NCBI GenBank assembly: GCA_934217675.1
Contig: CAKQCV010000048.1
Location: 1-21,045, forward strand
Direction of reading: 5' to 3'
DNA from: an uncultured Prevotella sp.
GTDB taxonomy: Bacteria; Bacteroidota; Bacteroidia; Bacteroidales; Bacteroidaceae
DNA length: 21,045 nucleotides
Shown here: positions 1-9,245 of the stretch, piece by piece
Layout: each line of letters starts with the position of its first letter
How positions within the stretch are numbered: position 1 is the first letter of the stretch
Notes under the pieces: model-generated
What the model was told of the DNA's origin: nothing
Databases searched by the model: none
Seen by the model: only the letters and a program-made list of their open reading frames with translations
Position numbers and translations under genes: made by a program

Positions 1-775
1 GTTGACAGTGAGTGCCGTATTTATGACCTATTTTGTCGGTAGACGAGAAGCTGATGCAAATCATGTCCGTCTCGCCCTGTTGACCGAGTTTTTCGTTGGT
101 TATCAAGTTCTTTGCCATATCTGCAGTTACCTCGTTTCCTGCAGGTGAGTAACTTATTTGGTCGCTTGTGTATTTGCTAACGGTCTTGTTATATTTCTCC
201 ACCCATGCTGGGAGCTTCTTCATATAGTATGTGCTCGATACAAACTTGCTTTGTTTGCTGTCAATCCAGTAAGCCGCATCGGCAGCATGACCAGCGGGAA
301 GTATTGCTGCGCGATCTTTTATTGAAACGCCGAATACTCGCGATTTGAAATTTGTAGCAACCTTTAGCTCGTCGCCGATGGTTGTTGTCAGCATGTTGCG
401 TGGCGACATCTTTCCAGCTTCGCTCTTAGTTCCCACACCATCAACTGTATTGTCGCTTGTGCAGTATACCATCTTGCCGTTGATAAGGAAGTTATTTCCC
501 TGGATGCCATGAATAGAAGGTACGGAGCCTGTGTAAATTGACGTGTGTCCCACAGCGGTGATAGCCGGGATGTAGTTAATCATTGTATTCTCACAGTTGT
601 AGCCTTCGTTCATAAGGCGTTTGAATCCGCCCTCACCATACAGGTTGTAGTAACGGTACAGATAATCCCAGCGCATTTGGTCGACAGCTATGCCGACGAT
701 AAGTTTTGGTCTCTCTTGTGCAAATGCTGTAAATGCTGCCAATAGCATTAGAGCTGATAAAAATAGTTTTTTCAT
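1..775 (-). CDS. pafA: PafA-like alkaline phosphatase (partial, 5' part)
   Basis: The first 258 residues are present; the 3' part lies beyond the left edge. The product is a periplasmic or secreted phosphomonoesterase of the alkaline phosphatase superfamily, releasing phosphate from organic phosphate esters. A signal peptide (residues 1-20, ending AFAQ) precedes the metal-binding Asp in VGIAVDQMRWD. The likely nucleophile is Thr73 in ITAVGH. Asn94 lies 21 residues later, and K153-D-R155 follows in a SIKDRAAILPAGH motif; this Thr, Asn, Lys-x-Arg set is what marks PafA monoesterases within the family. The fragment ends inside the second metal site, STDKIGHKYG (Asp and His ligands). The gene starts 19 bases after the sprA stop, so it is probably the last visible gene of the ruvA-sprA transcript. 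A C-terminal sorting signal cannot be assessed because the end is missing. Confidence 0.9.
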   Translation of the reverse strand, partial: MKKLFLSALMLLAAFTAFAQERPKLIVGIAVDQMRWDYLYRYYNLYGEGGFKRLMNEGYNCENTMINYIPAITAVGHTSIYTGSVPSIHGIQGNNFLINGKMVYCTSDNTVDGVGTKSEAGKMSPRNMLTTTIGDELKVATNFKSRVFGVSIKDRAAILPAGHAADAAYWIDSKQSKFVSSTYYMKKLPAWVEKYNKTVSKYTSDQISYSPAGNEVTADMAKNLITNEKLGQQGETDMICISFSSTDKIGHKYGTHCQ

Positions 776-794
776 TATTATTGGTTTTTATAAC

Positions 795-3700
795 TTATCT
801 TGTTAGCGAGAATTTCAAGCTCAATCCGAAATCTGTAGTGGTAGTAGGATAACTGCTACTTGACAGCAACGGAGTATTTGTCTGACGGTCGTAATAGAAA
901 CTCATAGTTAAAAGGCGTGACAAAGTGTAGTCTGCTGCGAAAGATAACTTAAATGCTGAGTTTCCGCTACTTGCAGAACTTGTCATGGATGCTATGTCGC
1001 GACAGATCGCAGCCTGTTTGCGGAATGACAAATCAAGACGTAAGTTCAAGTCGGTGTTAAAACCGCTCTTGTTGGTGCGACTGTTGTTGTTTTTGGCATT
1101 CTCGTTATTATTGTTCTTGTTCTTCGATGTCTTTACTTTGCGTGATTTGTTTCCTCCGCCAAAAAGACCGAAGAAGTCGAAGTTATTGATTTTATATCCC
1201 ATTCCTACTACCCAGTCATTGCTTGACGATTCGTTGAGCTGCACACTTGTCATGCTGAGGCTAAGCACACGTGTCGTTCTGTATTCCAATTTTGCTGTGA
1301 GGTTGTTTTGGAACGTCATATCAATACCGAGCAATGGTGAGAAAGACTCGTTTATGCTGACGGTTGATACGTTGAACATACTGCTTGGCGTAGGATTTCC
1401 TGATGTAGCATCAGTAACAAATCCTAATCCGTTCATATACTCTTGATAAGTGCTGAACGAACTATATGAGCCAACAGCATAAATGCTCTTGTATGAATGA
1501 TTGATATTGAAACTCTTGAATACATCACGGAACCATGGCAATCTGCCAAGTCCACTGTATCTTACTGTCCAGTTAGGCAACAATTTTGATATTGCAGGGA
1601 ACAAGCTTAGAGAGTTTCCTCCCATGCTTGTATATGTTGATAAGAAAGCTGGAATCATTACATCTGCACTGTATTTATTCACAGTTCCATTTTCAGGATT
1701 GAATGTCTGTCCGGCAAGTACTGTTCCTGCAGGATATGTTGCTCCTGTATATTGTCCTTCCACTCTCTGTCTGAATTTTTCGAGAGAGTTGCAGAATTTG
1801 TCAAATGATGCCGAATGGTATCCGTTATTGGCATTGCCTATACTTTCAAACGCACTTCCTAAGCTTATAGTTGTCATTGTAAACGTACCGCTTTGTGTTG
1901 TCGGCATTCCTTGGTACATATATTGCACGCTTTTTGCCGTAGTTTGTGTGCGGCTGGCATTTAAGTCAATTTTCAATTCCTTTACAGGCTCAAGAGTCAT
2001 TTTGAGTTGTAGGTCTTCAGTTTTGCTTGATGTGGCAGGTGTCGCCACGCTGTCAGCCATGAGCAACCATCCACGTTCGGCACTCTTTTTAACATACGAG
2101 TCATCAACTAATCCGAAAGCGAAGTCAAGTCCTGGTGACATGATATCACCGGTGCGCTGTCCGAATACATTACCAACTTCTGGTAAGAATCCAGGAAGCG
2201 ATAATCCATATTGATTCCTGTAAGAGATGTTGATGTTGCGTACTGACATTAATCCTCTGGCAACAACTTGCATCGTTTTATACCATTTCTCATTGTCAAG
2301 CGGTTCCTTTGCGCTGACTTGCAGTTTTATTGTTATGGCAGTATCAACTTTTGATATGATTTTTATCTTATTGTTGTCCACCACTTTATATTTGAGATTA
2401 AACATTTTTCCATTCTTTGTCTTAGCCGATACAATCAGTCTTTTGCTGTTCTTTCCGTGAGCAATAGTCATGGTTGTGTCAGGCATAAGTTTTATTTCCT
2501 TTTCAAATGTTTTCTTGTTCTTTGGCAGCTTCTTGTTGTCTTCATTAGGATTTTTGTTCTTTTTAAACCTGTCGTTTGCAACGTTTCTCCTGTTTATAGC
2601 CGTTATGCTGGAACGCTTGTTGAAGCGTTCGTTAGTCTTTTTCAGGAACGGTATATGGTTATAAAGCTTTTCAAGATTGAATGAACCGTTAATATTCAAA
2701 GTTCTGTTGTTGGCAATCACGTTTCCAAGAGATTGTCCATCCTCTTGTGTCGTACCGCGATTCCAGTTATAAGTTGCATTATAGTTAGCATCAGCATTAA
2801 TCCAGTCAAAGATTGGAATAAGGTTGAGTGGTGCTTGGTATGATGCATTGAAACTTTGATTATAGTCAAGAGGTCTTCCCATGTGTTTAATGCTTGTCCA
2901 TACAGAATCTTTCCAAGCCGAATACTGGTCTGGATACAAGTCTTTATTCACAGGGGTATATGGTTCTTCAATCTCCGCATGAGTTGCACTGTTGAAACTC
3001 ATGTGAAGGTTCTTTGTTAAATCCCATCTTATAGAGAACTCGCGGTTCCACAGGAACTGTTCATTGAAGGTGAGAGGCAGTTTGCTGTTCTCTGTGCTCT
3101 CCATGTCACGTTCCTGAAGCTCGTAGTAATTGCGCATAATCTCAGTGTTGAAAGTCAGATTTTGCGGTAACCAGTTAAGCCCGAACCTTTTTAATATGTC
3201 ATACCACTTGTTTCTACTCTTAATTTTCTTGAATGGCTCAAAAGCTTTGTACACAGGGGTGTAACTATAGTTCAAGGCTCCTCTCCAGTTGTCTTCTTTT
3301 TCGTATACAGTAGTTTCTCCACTTGTATATCTGTGGCTATGGCTATAGCTTAATGCAAAGTTGGCTGGATCATACGGCATAGGATGCTTTTTGGTTGTAA
3401 TACCAACTTTTACGTTCGACAGAGAGAAATTAGTATTGGTGGTCTTTGTTACTGCAATACTCTCGATAGAGTCTCGCTCATGACTTTCCATTGCATCCAG
3501 GGCGTCGTCAAGTTTCATATCCGTGTCAAGCGGATTATATTTAGGGCGAGTTTCCTCTTTTGTTACAGAATAGTATAACGGAATAGAAACTTTTGCCTTG
3601 TCTGGGAAAAATTTTCCCAGTTCAAAGTTTGTTGTCATGCTATAGGTTTTGTAATTGTCCTGTGCACGTTGTGCCACTCCATCTTCAAGTCCTCCGAATC

Positions 3701-6700
3701 CTTCAGATACATATTTTCCTGTAACATTCACGCTACCCACATCAGAGAGCTGTAAGTTCAAGTTACCTTGTGCTGCCCAACCTCCAGAGTTGTTGTATTC
3801 TTTCAATCTGAGTTCATTAACCCAAACTTCTCCCGATTTATGGTCGTTGGCGAGATTTCTAACACCGATAATCATTGTGCGCACTTCTCCCAATGTAGGG
3901 TTTCCAACTATGGTAATTTTATTGTTTGGTTTATCCTCATCGTATGTGCTGTATGGATAACTGTATGAAGCCTGTCCAAGGCTTTTGGCTTTATTGCGTG
4001 CTTTCTTTAGAGTAGTAAACACGCTAAGTGGAATATCAAGCATGTTATCCTCAGGCCATACAATCTTGCAGTCGGCTGCAGAGTATCGGTCATAGTGCCC
4101 AGGTGCTGTAAGTTTCAGCGGAATTTCATATTCATAATAGTTGCTCTTATAGTCAGCACCCAATCTTATGAATACAGCAAGCTGATTGTCTTGCAAGTCT
4201 GTTGTATTCTGTTCAAAGGCATTTGCATGCACAAACATCTGCAACCTTTTGTATTGGCGCAGATCAAGGTTCGTGTTCTTATATACAGCTTTTGCCTCTC
4301 CGTTAGAAAGATTAGATACTTGAATATCAAGTGATTGCTCATTAGCTTCGGTAAGCTGAGGCTGTGTTGGGTCTTGCTCGCGACGTATTCCCGGAGGCAG
4401 TACGTAGTTTACAGGAACACGGTCATTGTTCTCCTCAATATTCACAGCACTGACAGCCATCTTCCCTGATTCGCTTCCTGTTCCGAGTTGCTGTTCGTAT
4501 ATTCTCCATTCTCCTCTTACAAGATCGAGACTTCCGAAACGCATCACGATTGGTTTTTGGAAGTTAGTCAAGAACATACGCATAAAGCGTATTGATGTGA
4601 AGTCGGTTATTCCGCCAACATTGCGTTCATAGTCATCCACAGGTATGCGGAACTGATACCATGTAACAGTTTCCGTTGTATCGTTGCGTAGTTTTACAGA
4701 GCTTTCGCGTTTGTCTACAATATAGTTCTGTCCAACCACAAGGTCTTGTGGACGGATGCTGATATGATACTGATAGTATTTTTCGTATTCATTCAGAGTG
4801 TAGTCCTGATTGATATCCTCTACATCAGGTGTTGTCTTGTATGACGTATCGTAGCTTTCACTTCTTGAATCACTGTCAGGTGAGTTTCCTTGAGGATTAT
4901 TTATTCTTTTGTATCTCTGCAAGATAGGTGTACGGTTAGAGTCATAGTCAGAACCGCGGAAATAATGATAGTCATCATTTGCAGGGTCTGCCATAATTGA
5001 ATCCAACGCTGCACCTGTAACTCGGCTTTGTACAGCATTGAGAAAATCTTGGTATGGTCCGAATGCTTTTTCCTCTTCATCGGTAAGTCCGTTAAATCCA
5101 ACATCCTGTTTTGCTCTTGAGCCTTTAGAAGTTGCAAAAGCATAAGTTACCGTAGATTGTGTAGGAATTTTTCCCCATTGTGTTGTGGTGAAACTGCTTG
5201 AACCATCCACCGGCATGCCACTCTCATAGAATTTTTTCCCGTCTTTTAGTACATCTTCACTCATCTCACCGAGGTTGATATAGAAATCACCTCCATATTG
5301 TGCAGCGTCTGGTTTCTGATTGCTATAGATGAATGGGTCAAGCATCCAGAATTCTATGTATTCTATATTGGCAGTTTCAAAATCGTTAGTGTCAAGACGT
5401 CGCATCATTCCTCCCCAATTCTTCTGAGGATCAGGTAGAGTTCCATTGCTATTCAAATTTGGATTGAAGTTGTAAGGACCACGTTCAGATGGATAGAATG
5501 CAAGGTTTAGTATAGGTAAGGTGGATGTTGCTCCATTATAACTGCTTTGGTCGCGGTTAGGGAACAACTCTCTTACGTAAACCTCTCTGACATAGTGGTT
5601 TGAGAGCTGATGCAAGTCGCTTTTTATATGTCCTGGAGTTAGTGAACTACTCCTTCTTGTGAACAGAGGGTCAATGTTATACCATGCCAAAAGGGCACGT
5701 TCAAATCCACTTTGTAGTGTAGATTTGTCATTGTAATTAGGGAACATTGTTGGTACACTTGATATGATCCATGATGATGGCGTAGAAACATCAATAGTGT
5801 TCTTTGTGTTTTCGAAATCATCGATATATGATGCGTTATCTTGCGTTCCGCTCGATTGTCCGGCAATGAGTTGTGCAAACTCTCCGGTGAATGATATTTG
5901 TGAAGGTTGTGTGCAATGCAAAAATGGAATCTTGTCGATAAGATTTGTCAGCCATTGACTTTCCTTCTTCCAGTTCAAGTTTAGTCCCCAAAGTGTGTTG
6001 TTCAGAGGTTCTGACCCCATTGTTACTTTTGTTGTCAAAGCCTGTTCTGACAGGTGTTGGAATGTACCGCTCATTTGGAAATTCTTTGAAAAGTCATATT
6101 CCCAGTTAAGTCCCAGCATTGTTTTTCTTTGTTGTGCATAGTCGGTATTGCTTTCAAGCGATACGTTAACAGCTGTTCCTGCATCAATGATACTTTGGTT
6201 GAGTATTGTAACTTCTCCTGCTGAATAATCTACACTATAGTCTGACCCCTCATTTAATGTTACTCCTCCTGCTGTAACAACTACAGACCCCTGGGGCACA
6301 TTGTATGCACCAAGAGAAATCACGTTAGCAGAAGTTCCACGATATTGTCCAATCAATCTGTACTTGTCCTTTTCTGCAATTTGTTTGGCTATGGTTTTTG
6401 TAGAGTCGTAAAGCTCTGTATAGCTGTATCTCAAAGCTTTTTCTGTGGATACCCCCTTGCTTATGAGAGCATTATACAGATAGTTTCCAAAAGGTTCAGC
6501 TTCAGGGAAGAAAACTCGTCCGTTGCTGACTGTATATCCTTCAACATAGTCAAAATATCCATTGCTGTGCGCTTTGTTGTTATTGTCAAGGCGGTCAGCT
6601 CCGAGAAGTTTTATCATCGGCAGGTCTTTGACCTGAGCCTCAGGGATATAAGAGAGGTAGACACCGGTTGTGTCGCTTTGGAATTTTACGTCAAGGCGGA

Positions 6701-8396
6701 ATTTGTCTTTTTCAACAGATGATGCGAGATAATAAACATTCTTCATCATGAGGTCCCAGTTTCCTTGAGTAGGATTATTGCTTGTGTTCTTTAATGATTT
6801 CACAAACAATGCTTTTGACACATCTTGGATGTCTGAAGCAAATTCTCCAACTTGGAATGTCTGTCCTCCATACGTGTATTCGTATGCTACGGCAAGCACT
6901 TGGTCTGTTTGTAGTGTTGATTTCAGTGACACATATCCTAATGCACTGTTTACGCTGTATTCAGAAGAATTAAGTAAACGGGCACTTTGCAGCTTTTCAT
7001 AGTCTGCACCACCGACGAAACTATGGATTCCGTCAAGAACGGTGCTTGTCTGGTCAATGTCTCTGGCATCAGCATATGAATTTACCAATGTGGAATATTC
7101 ACTATTGGCATTGTTTGAAGGCACACTGGCTCCAGTAAGTCCCCATATACTGTTGCTTACTTTCGTATTTTCTCCTAAGTCGGTAAGAGCAATGATGTTA
7201 CGTGTGTTTGTTGTATTTCCCTGCTTGTTGGTAACCCATATCTCAACACGGTTTATTGTTACACCAGTGGTGAGATTAGGCAGAGTTTTCATTGCAGCAT
7301 CATATTTGTCGCGGAAATATCTGGACAGGAAGAAGTGTCGGTTTTCCTCATAGTCGCTTGCATCTATTTCAAAAGGAGTGAGCTGTACTCCACCCTTAGA
7401 TGAAACACTTTTGCTTGATGATTTCTTTTGGGAAACAACAGCTTGCAGCTTTAATTTTCCGAACTGCATGTCGGTTCTAACACCAAATAGTGATGAAGCA
7501 CCTTTTACGAGTGAAGAATTACTCGGGAAAGATATATTTCCAGCTTCAACCAGTTTTATAATTTCATCTTCTTTGCCATCATATTTGAGCTTTAGATTTT
7601 GAGAGTCAAAATCAAAGGTCGCGTCGGTATTGTAGTTTAGGTTCATGTTTACCTTGTCGCCAACTTTTCCATTTACGCTGAGGTTAATCTTCTCATCGAA
7701 GTTCATCATCGTAGTGTTTCGGTTGCGTATAGGTAGTGATGGATTATCAATATTTTTTATTGTAGCTCCAAGTTTCAGTTCTGCTGTTCCTTGTGTCTTT
7801 ATACGAACGCCGCCAGGACCAAAAATCTTTTCTGCAGGTCCAAGACTAAAGTGCATGTCGGAGAATGAGAATTTGTCTTCTCCCTTTTGCTTTACTATTT
7901 CATCATTTTTGTTGCGGAAGAAGCGATTCATTTCTTGCTGTTCACTCCATTTCTTATATTCTTCCGGAGTCATAATAATTGGAGTGGAAAGGTAACCGCC
8001 ACCCATCTTCGAACCGATGAAATATCTGTTCAGCGTATCATTATAGACAACATCTTGCTTTATGTTTTCCGGAAAGTTCAAGTCGGCAGTCCGTTTCCTT
8101 GTATCGTCAATAGTTATTGGCACGGTGCGTTGAACGTTCCATTTAGGATGCAACAATGAGTCGGGGATGGAATCGTCCTCGATGACAAGAGCCGAAAGTC
8201 CTGTTGGACTTTTTTTTATAGAATCTCCTGCGTTATTTGAATTGCGTTTTACAGACAACTTGTTTGCAGGCTTTCTGTCTCTTCTGACTGAAAGTTTAGT
8301 CCGGTCGTCTTGCAGCTGTGGAAACACATTGATGGCAAGAACATTAATGCTCAACAATGTGATAAGTATGATGGATATCTTTTTTATATTATTCAT
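795..8396 (-). CDS. sprA: Type IX secretion outer-membrane translocon SprA (Sov)
   Basis: This 2533-residue protein matches the family length (about 2400-2500 residues for SprA of Flavobacterium and Sov of Porphyromonas). SprA is the very large outer-membrane beta-barrel through which type IX cargo leaves the cell. An N-terminal signal peptide (about residues 1-26) is followed by long beta-strand-rich stretches. Family-like segments include LNWLPQNLTFNTEIMRNYYE, an ISYRNQYGLSLPGFLPE segment, and a C-terminal barrel ending DFGLSLKFSLTR with an aromatic two residues before the final strand end. Two low-complexity stretches stand out: a Lys/Asn-rich stretch near residues 1930-1975 and an Asn/Lys-rich stretch near residues 2420-2450, both plausibly loops. 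The gene is directly downstream of ruvA, an arrangement also known for sprA in Flavobacterium. Its ATG follows the ruvA TAA with no gap, suggesting translational coupling. Long opposite-strand ORFs inside it are shadows. Confidence 0.96.
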   Translation of the reverse strand: MNNIKKISIILITLLSINVLAINVFPQLQDDRTKLSVRRDRKPANKLSVKRNSNNAGDSIKKSPTGLSALVIEDDSIPDSLLHPKWNVQRTVPITIDDTRKRTADLNFPENIKQDVVYNDTLNRYFIGSKMGGGYLSTPIIMTPEEYKKWSEQQEMNRFFRNKNDEIVKQKGEDKFSFSDMHFSLGPAEKIFGPGGVRIKTQGTAELKLGATIKNIDNPSLPIRNRNTTMMNFDEKINLSVNGKVGDKVNMNLNYNTDATFDFDSQNLKLKYDGKEDEIIKLVEAGNISFPSNSSLVKGASSLFGVRTDMQFGKLKLQAVVSQKKSSSKSVSSKGGVQLTPFEIDASDYEENRHFFLSRYFRDKYDAAMKTLPNLTTGVTINRVEIWVTNKQGNTTNTRNIIALTDLGENTKVSNSIWGLTGASVPSNNANSEYSTLVNSYADARDIDQTSTVLDGIHSFVGGADYEKLQSARLLNSSEYSVNSALGYVSLKSTLQTDQVLAVAYEYTYGGQTFQVGEFASDIQDVSKALFVKSLKNTSNNPTQGNWDLMMKNVYYLASSVEKDKFRLDVKFQSDTTGVYLSYIPEAQVKDLPMIKLLGADRLDNNNKAHSNGYFDYVEGYTVSNGRVFFPEAEPFGNYLYNALISKGVSTEKALRYSYTELYDSTKTIAKQIAEKDKYRLIGQYRGTSANVISLGAYNVPQGSVVVTAGGVTLNEGSDYSVDYSAGEVTILNQSIIDAGTAVNVSLESNTDYAQQRKTMLGLNWEYDFSKNFQMSGTFQHLSEQALTTKVTMGSEPLNNTLWGLNLNWKKESQWLTNLIDKIPFLHCTQPSQISFTGEFAQLIAGQSSGTQDNASYIDDFENTKNTIDVSTPSSWIISSVPTMFPNYNDKSTLQSGFERALLAWYNIDPLFTRRSSSLTPGHIKSDLHQLSNHYVREVYVRELFPNRDQSSYNGATSTLPILNLAFYPSERGPYNFNPNLNSNGTLPDPQKNWGGMMRRLDTNDFETANIEYIEFWMLDPFIYSNQKPDAAQYGGDFYINLGEMSEDVLKDGKKFYESGMPVDGSSSFTTTQWGKIPTQSTVTYAFATSKGSRAKQDVGFNGLTDEEEKAFGPYQDFLNAVQSRVTGAALDSIMADPANDDYHYFRGSDYDSNRTPILQRYKRINNPQGNSPDSDSRSESYDTSYKTTPDVEDINQDYTLNEYEKYYQYHISIRPQDLVVGQNYIVDKRESSVKLRNDTTETVTWYQFRIPVDDYERNVGGITDFTSIRFMRMFLTNFQKPIVMRFGSLDLVRGEWRIYEQQLGTGSESGKMAVSAVNIEENNDRVPVNYVLPPGIRREQDPTQPQLTEANEQSLDIQVSNLSNGEAKAVYKNTNLDLRQYKRLQMFVHANAFEQNTTDLQDNQLAVFIRLGADYKSNYYEYEIPLKLTAPGHYDRYSAADCKIVWPEDNMLDIPLSVFTTLKKARNKAKSLGQASYSYPYSTYDEDKPNNKITIVGNPTLGEVRTMIIGVRNLANDHKSGEVWVNELRLKEYNNSGGWAAQGNLNLQLSDVGSVNVTGKYVSEGFGGLEDGVAQRAQDNYKTYSMTTNFELGKFFPDKAKVSIPLYYSVTKEETRPKYNPLDTDMKLDDALDAMESHERDSIESIAVTKTTNTNFSLSNVKVGITTKKHPMPYDPANFALSYSHSHRYTSGETTVYEKEDNWRGALNYSYTPVYKAFEPFKKIKSRNKWYDILKRFGLNWLPQNLTFNTEIMRNYYELQERDMESTENSKLPLTFNEQFLWNREFSIRWDLTKNLHMSFNSATHAEIEEPYTPVNKDLYPDQYSAWKDSVWTSIKHMGRPLDYNQSFNASYQAPLNLIPIFDWINADANYNATYNWNRGTTQEDGQSLGNVIANNRTLNINGSFNLEKLYNHIPFLKKTNERFNKRSSITAINRRNVANDRFKKNKNPNEDNKKLPKNKKTFEKEIKLMPDTTMTIAHGKNSKRLIVSAKTKNGKMFNLKYKVVDNNKIKIISKVDTAITIKLQVSAKEPLDNEKWYKTMQVVARGLMSVRNINISYRNQYGLSLPGFLPEVGNVFGQRTGDIMSPGLDFAFGLVDDSYVKKSAERGWLLMADSVATPATSSKTEDLQLKMTLEPVKELKIDLNASRTQTTAKSVQYMYQGMPTTQSGTFTMTTISLGSAFESIGNANNGYHSASFDKFCNSLEKFRQRVEGQYTGATYPAGTVLAGQTFNPENGTVNKYSADVMIPAFLSTYTSMGGNSLSLFPAISKLLPNWTVRYSGLGRLPWFRDVFKSFNINHSYKSIYAVGSYSSFSTYQEYMNGLGFVTDATSGNPTPSSMFNVSTVSINESFSPLLGIDMTFQNNLTAKLEYRTTRVLSLSMTSVQLNESSSNDWVVGMGYKINNFDFFGLFGGGNKSRKVKTSKNKNNNNENAKNNNSRTNKSGFNTDLNLRLDLSFRKQAAICRDIASMTSSASSGNSAFKLSFAADYTLSRLLTMSFYYDRQTNTPLLSSSSYPTTTTDFGLSLKFSLTR

Positions 8397-9002
8397 TTAT
8401 TTTATCTGTTTCAGTGCCAGTTTAACAACCTGTTCTACAGGCAGCTGTGGATTTTCAGAAAGTATTGCCGAAACAACTTTTGCAGAAGGAGCTGGCGAGA
8501 ATCCGAGCATAGTGAGAGCACCGATAGCCTCGTCGTGTACTTCTTTGTTCACGGCAACAGCTGGCTTTAGTGTTCCAGCAGGTATTTGTTCTGTTATATC
8601 CATTGTTGATATCTTGTCTTTCAAGTCAACAATGATACGTTGTGCTGTGCGTAAGCCTATTCCTTTTACAGTTTTCAGAATTTTCTCGTTTCCAGTCGAA
8701 ATGACATTACATAATTCAGCAGCCGACATAGCCGATAGAATCATTCTGGCAGTGTTTGCCCCAACTCCTGAAACGGTAATCAACAGTAAAAACATTTCGC
8801 GCTCTTGTTGGCTTGCGAATCCGAAAAGTAAATGTGCGTCTTCTCTGATACTCTCGAATACATACAGTTTTACTTCTTTTTTGTTCTGTATGCTACTATA
8901 TGTGTTGAGCGAAATGTTCATTCCGTATCCCACTCCGTGTGCTTCAACAACAGCATAGGTGGGCGTAACTTCCGTCAGTTCGCCTTTTATGTATTCAATC
9001 AT
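8397..9002 (-). CDS. ruvA: Holliday junction DNA helicase subunit RuvA
   Basis: RuvA (201 residues, normal for the family) binds Holliday junctions as a tetramer and loads the RuvB motor for branch migration in recombinational repair. Three domains are visible. The N-terminal OB fold is [12 protein letters not shown] to about residue 65, with the GVGYG turn. The tandem helix-hairpin-helix segment contains [13 protein letters not shown] and [19 protein letters not shown]. The C-terminal RuvB-contacting domain (about residues 150-201) contains [12 protein letters not shown] and [12 protein letters not shown]. The start used here gives the canonical MIEYIKG beginning. It is the first gene of the run with sprA and the phosphatase. 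I see no TAnnTTTG box on the minus strand in the 243 bases upstream, so its promoter is unassigned. Confidence 0.97.
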   Translation of the reverse strand: MIEYIKGELTEVTPTYAVVEAHGVGYGMNISLNTYSSIQNKKEVKLYVFESIREDAHLLFGFASQQEREMFLLLITVSGVGANTARMILSAMSAAELCNVISTGNEKILKTVKGIGLRTAQRIIVDLKDKISTMDITEQIPAGTLKPAVAVNKEVHDEAIGALTMLGFSPAPSAKVVSAILSENPQLPVEQVVKLALKQIK

Positions 9003-9157
9003 AAAATAAAAATAATTTGGTGTATATACATCTTTATAAACGCAGGTTATATATATATATTGTATTAACCGAAGTTTTTTTGCTTGTAAAGTCGCAATAC
9101 AATTCTGCTATATTCAAAAAAAGTAAATAAAAATGTCGTGCTTTGTCTTATTTTTAC

Positions 9158-9165
9158 TATCTTTG
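9158..9165 (+). promoter_or_regulatory. Putative Bacteroidota -7 box of the sensor kinase gene
   Basis: TATCTTTG matches the Bacteroidota -7 consensus TAnnTTTG exactly and lies about 80-90 bases before the kinase start. A TTTG occurs at 9142-9145, but the 12-base spacer is shorter than the usual 19-21, so the -33 element is weak or absent. The leader that would follow contains the dyad at 9187-9209. Confidence 0.5.
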
Positions 9166-9186
9166 TATAAGATTGGCTGCACCTCA

Positions 9187-9209
9187 GCAATTGAAGCGAG
9201 CTTCATTGC
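9187..9209. promoter_or_regulatory. Imperfect inverted repeat in the kinase leader
   Basis: The sequence GCAATTGAAGC-GA-GCTTCATTGC consists of two 10-base arms that are perfect inverses apart from one extra T in the left arm, around a 2-base centre. The centre is too short for an RNA hairpin loop, so it reads better as a protein-binding dyad (an operator) about 22 bases downstream of the -7 box. No binding protein is identified. Confidence 0.4.
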
Positions 9210-9245
9210 ATTCTGTTTGCACAATCTTTGTAAACAAAAGAACAT

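Noticed and set aside
1501..2214. 237-residue plus-strand open frame inside sprA
   Set aside because: It is the reverse complement of a strongly supported coding region, has no family resemblance, and many similar frames occur along sprA, as expected for codon-biased shadow frames.
8167..8958. 263-residue plus-strand open frame spanning the sprA/ruvA junction
   Set aside because: It overlaps the ends of two well-supported genes on the other strand and its Ser/Phe-rich sequence looks like a shadow.
9046..9061. AT-dinucleotide run as a phase-variable promoter
   Set aside because: The run is short (about seven TA units) and no matching promoter boxes flank it at a useful spacing.
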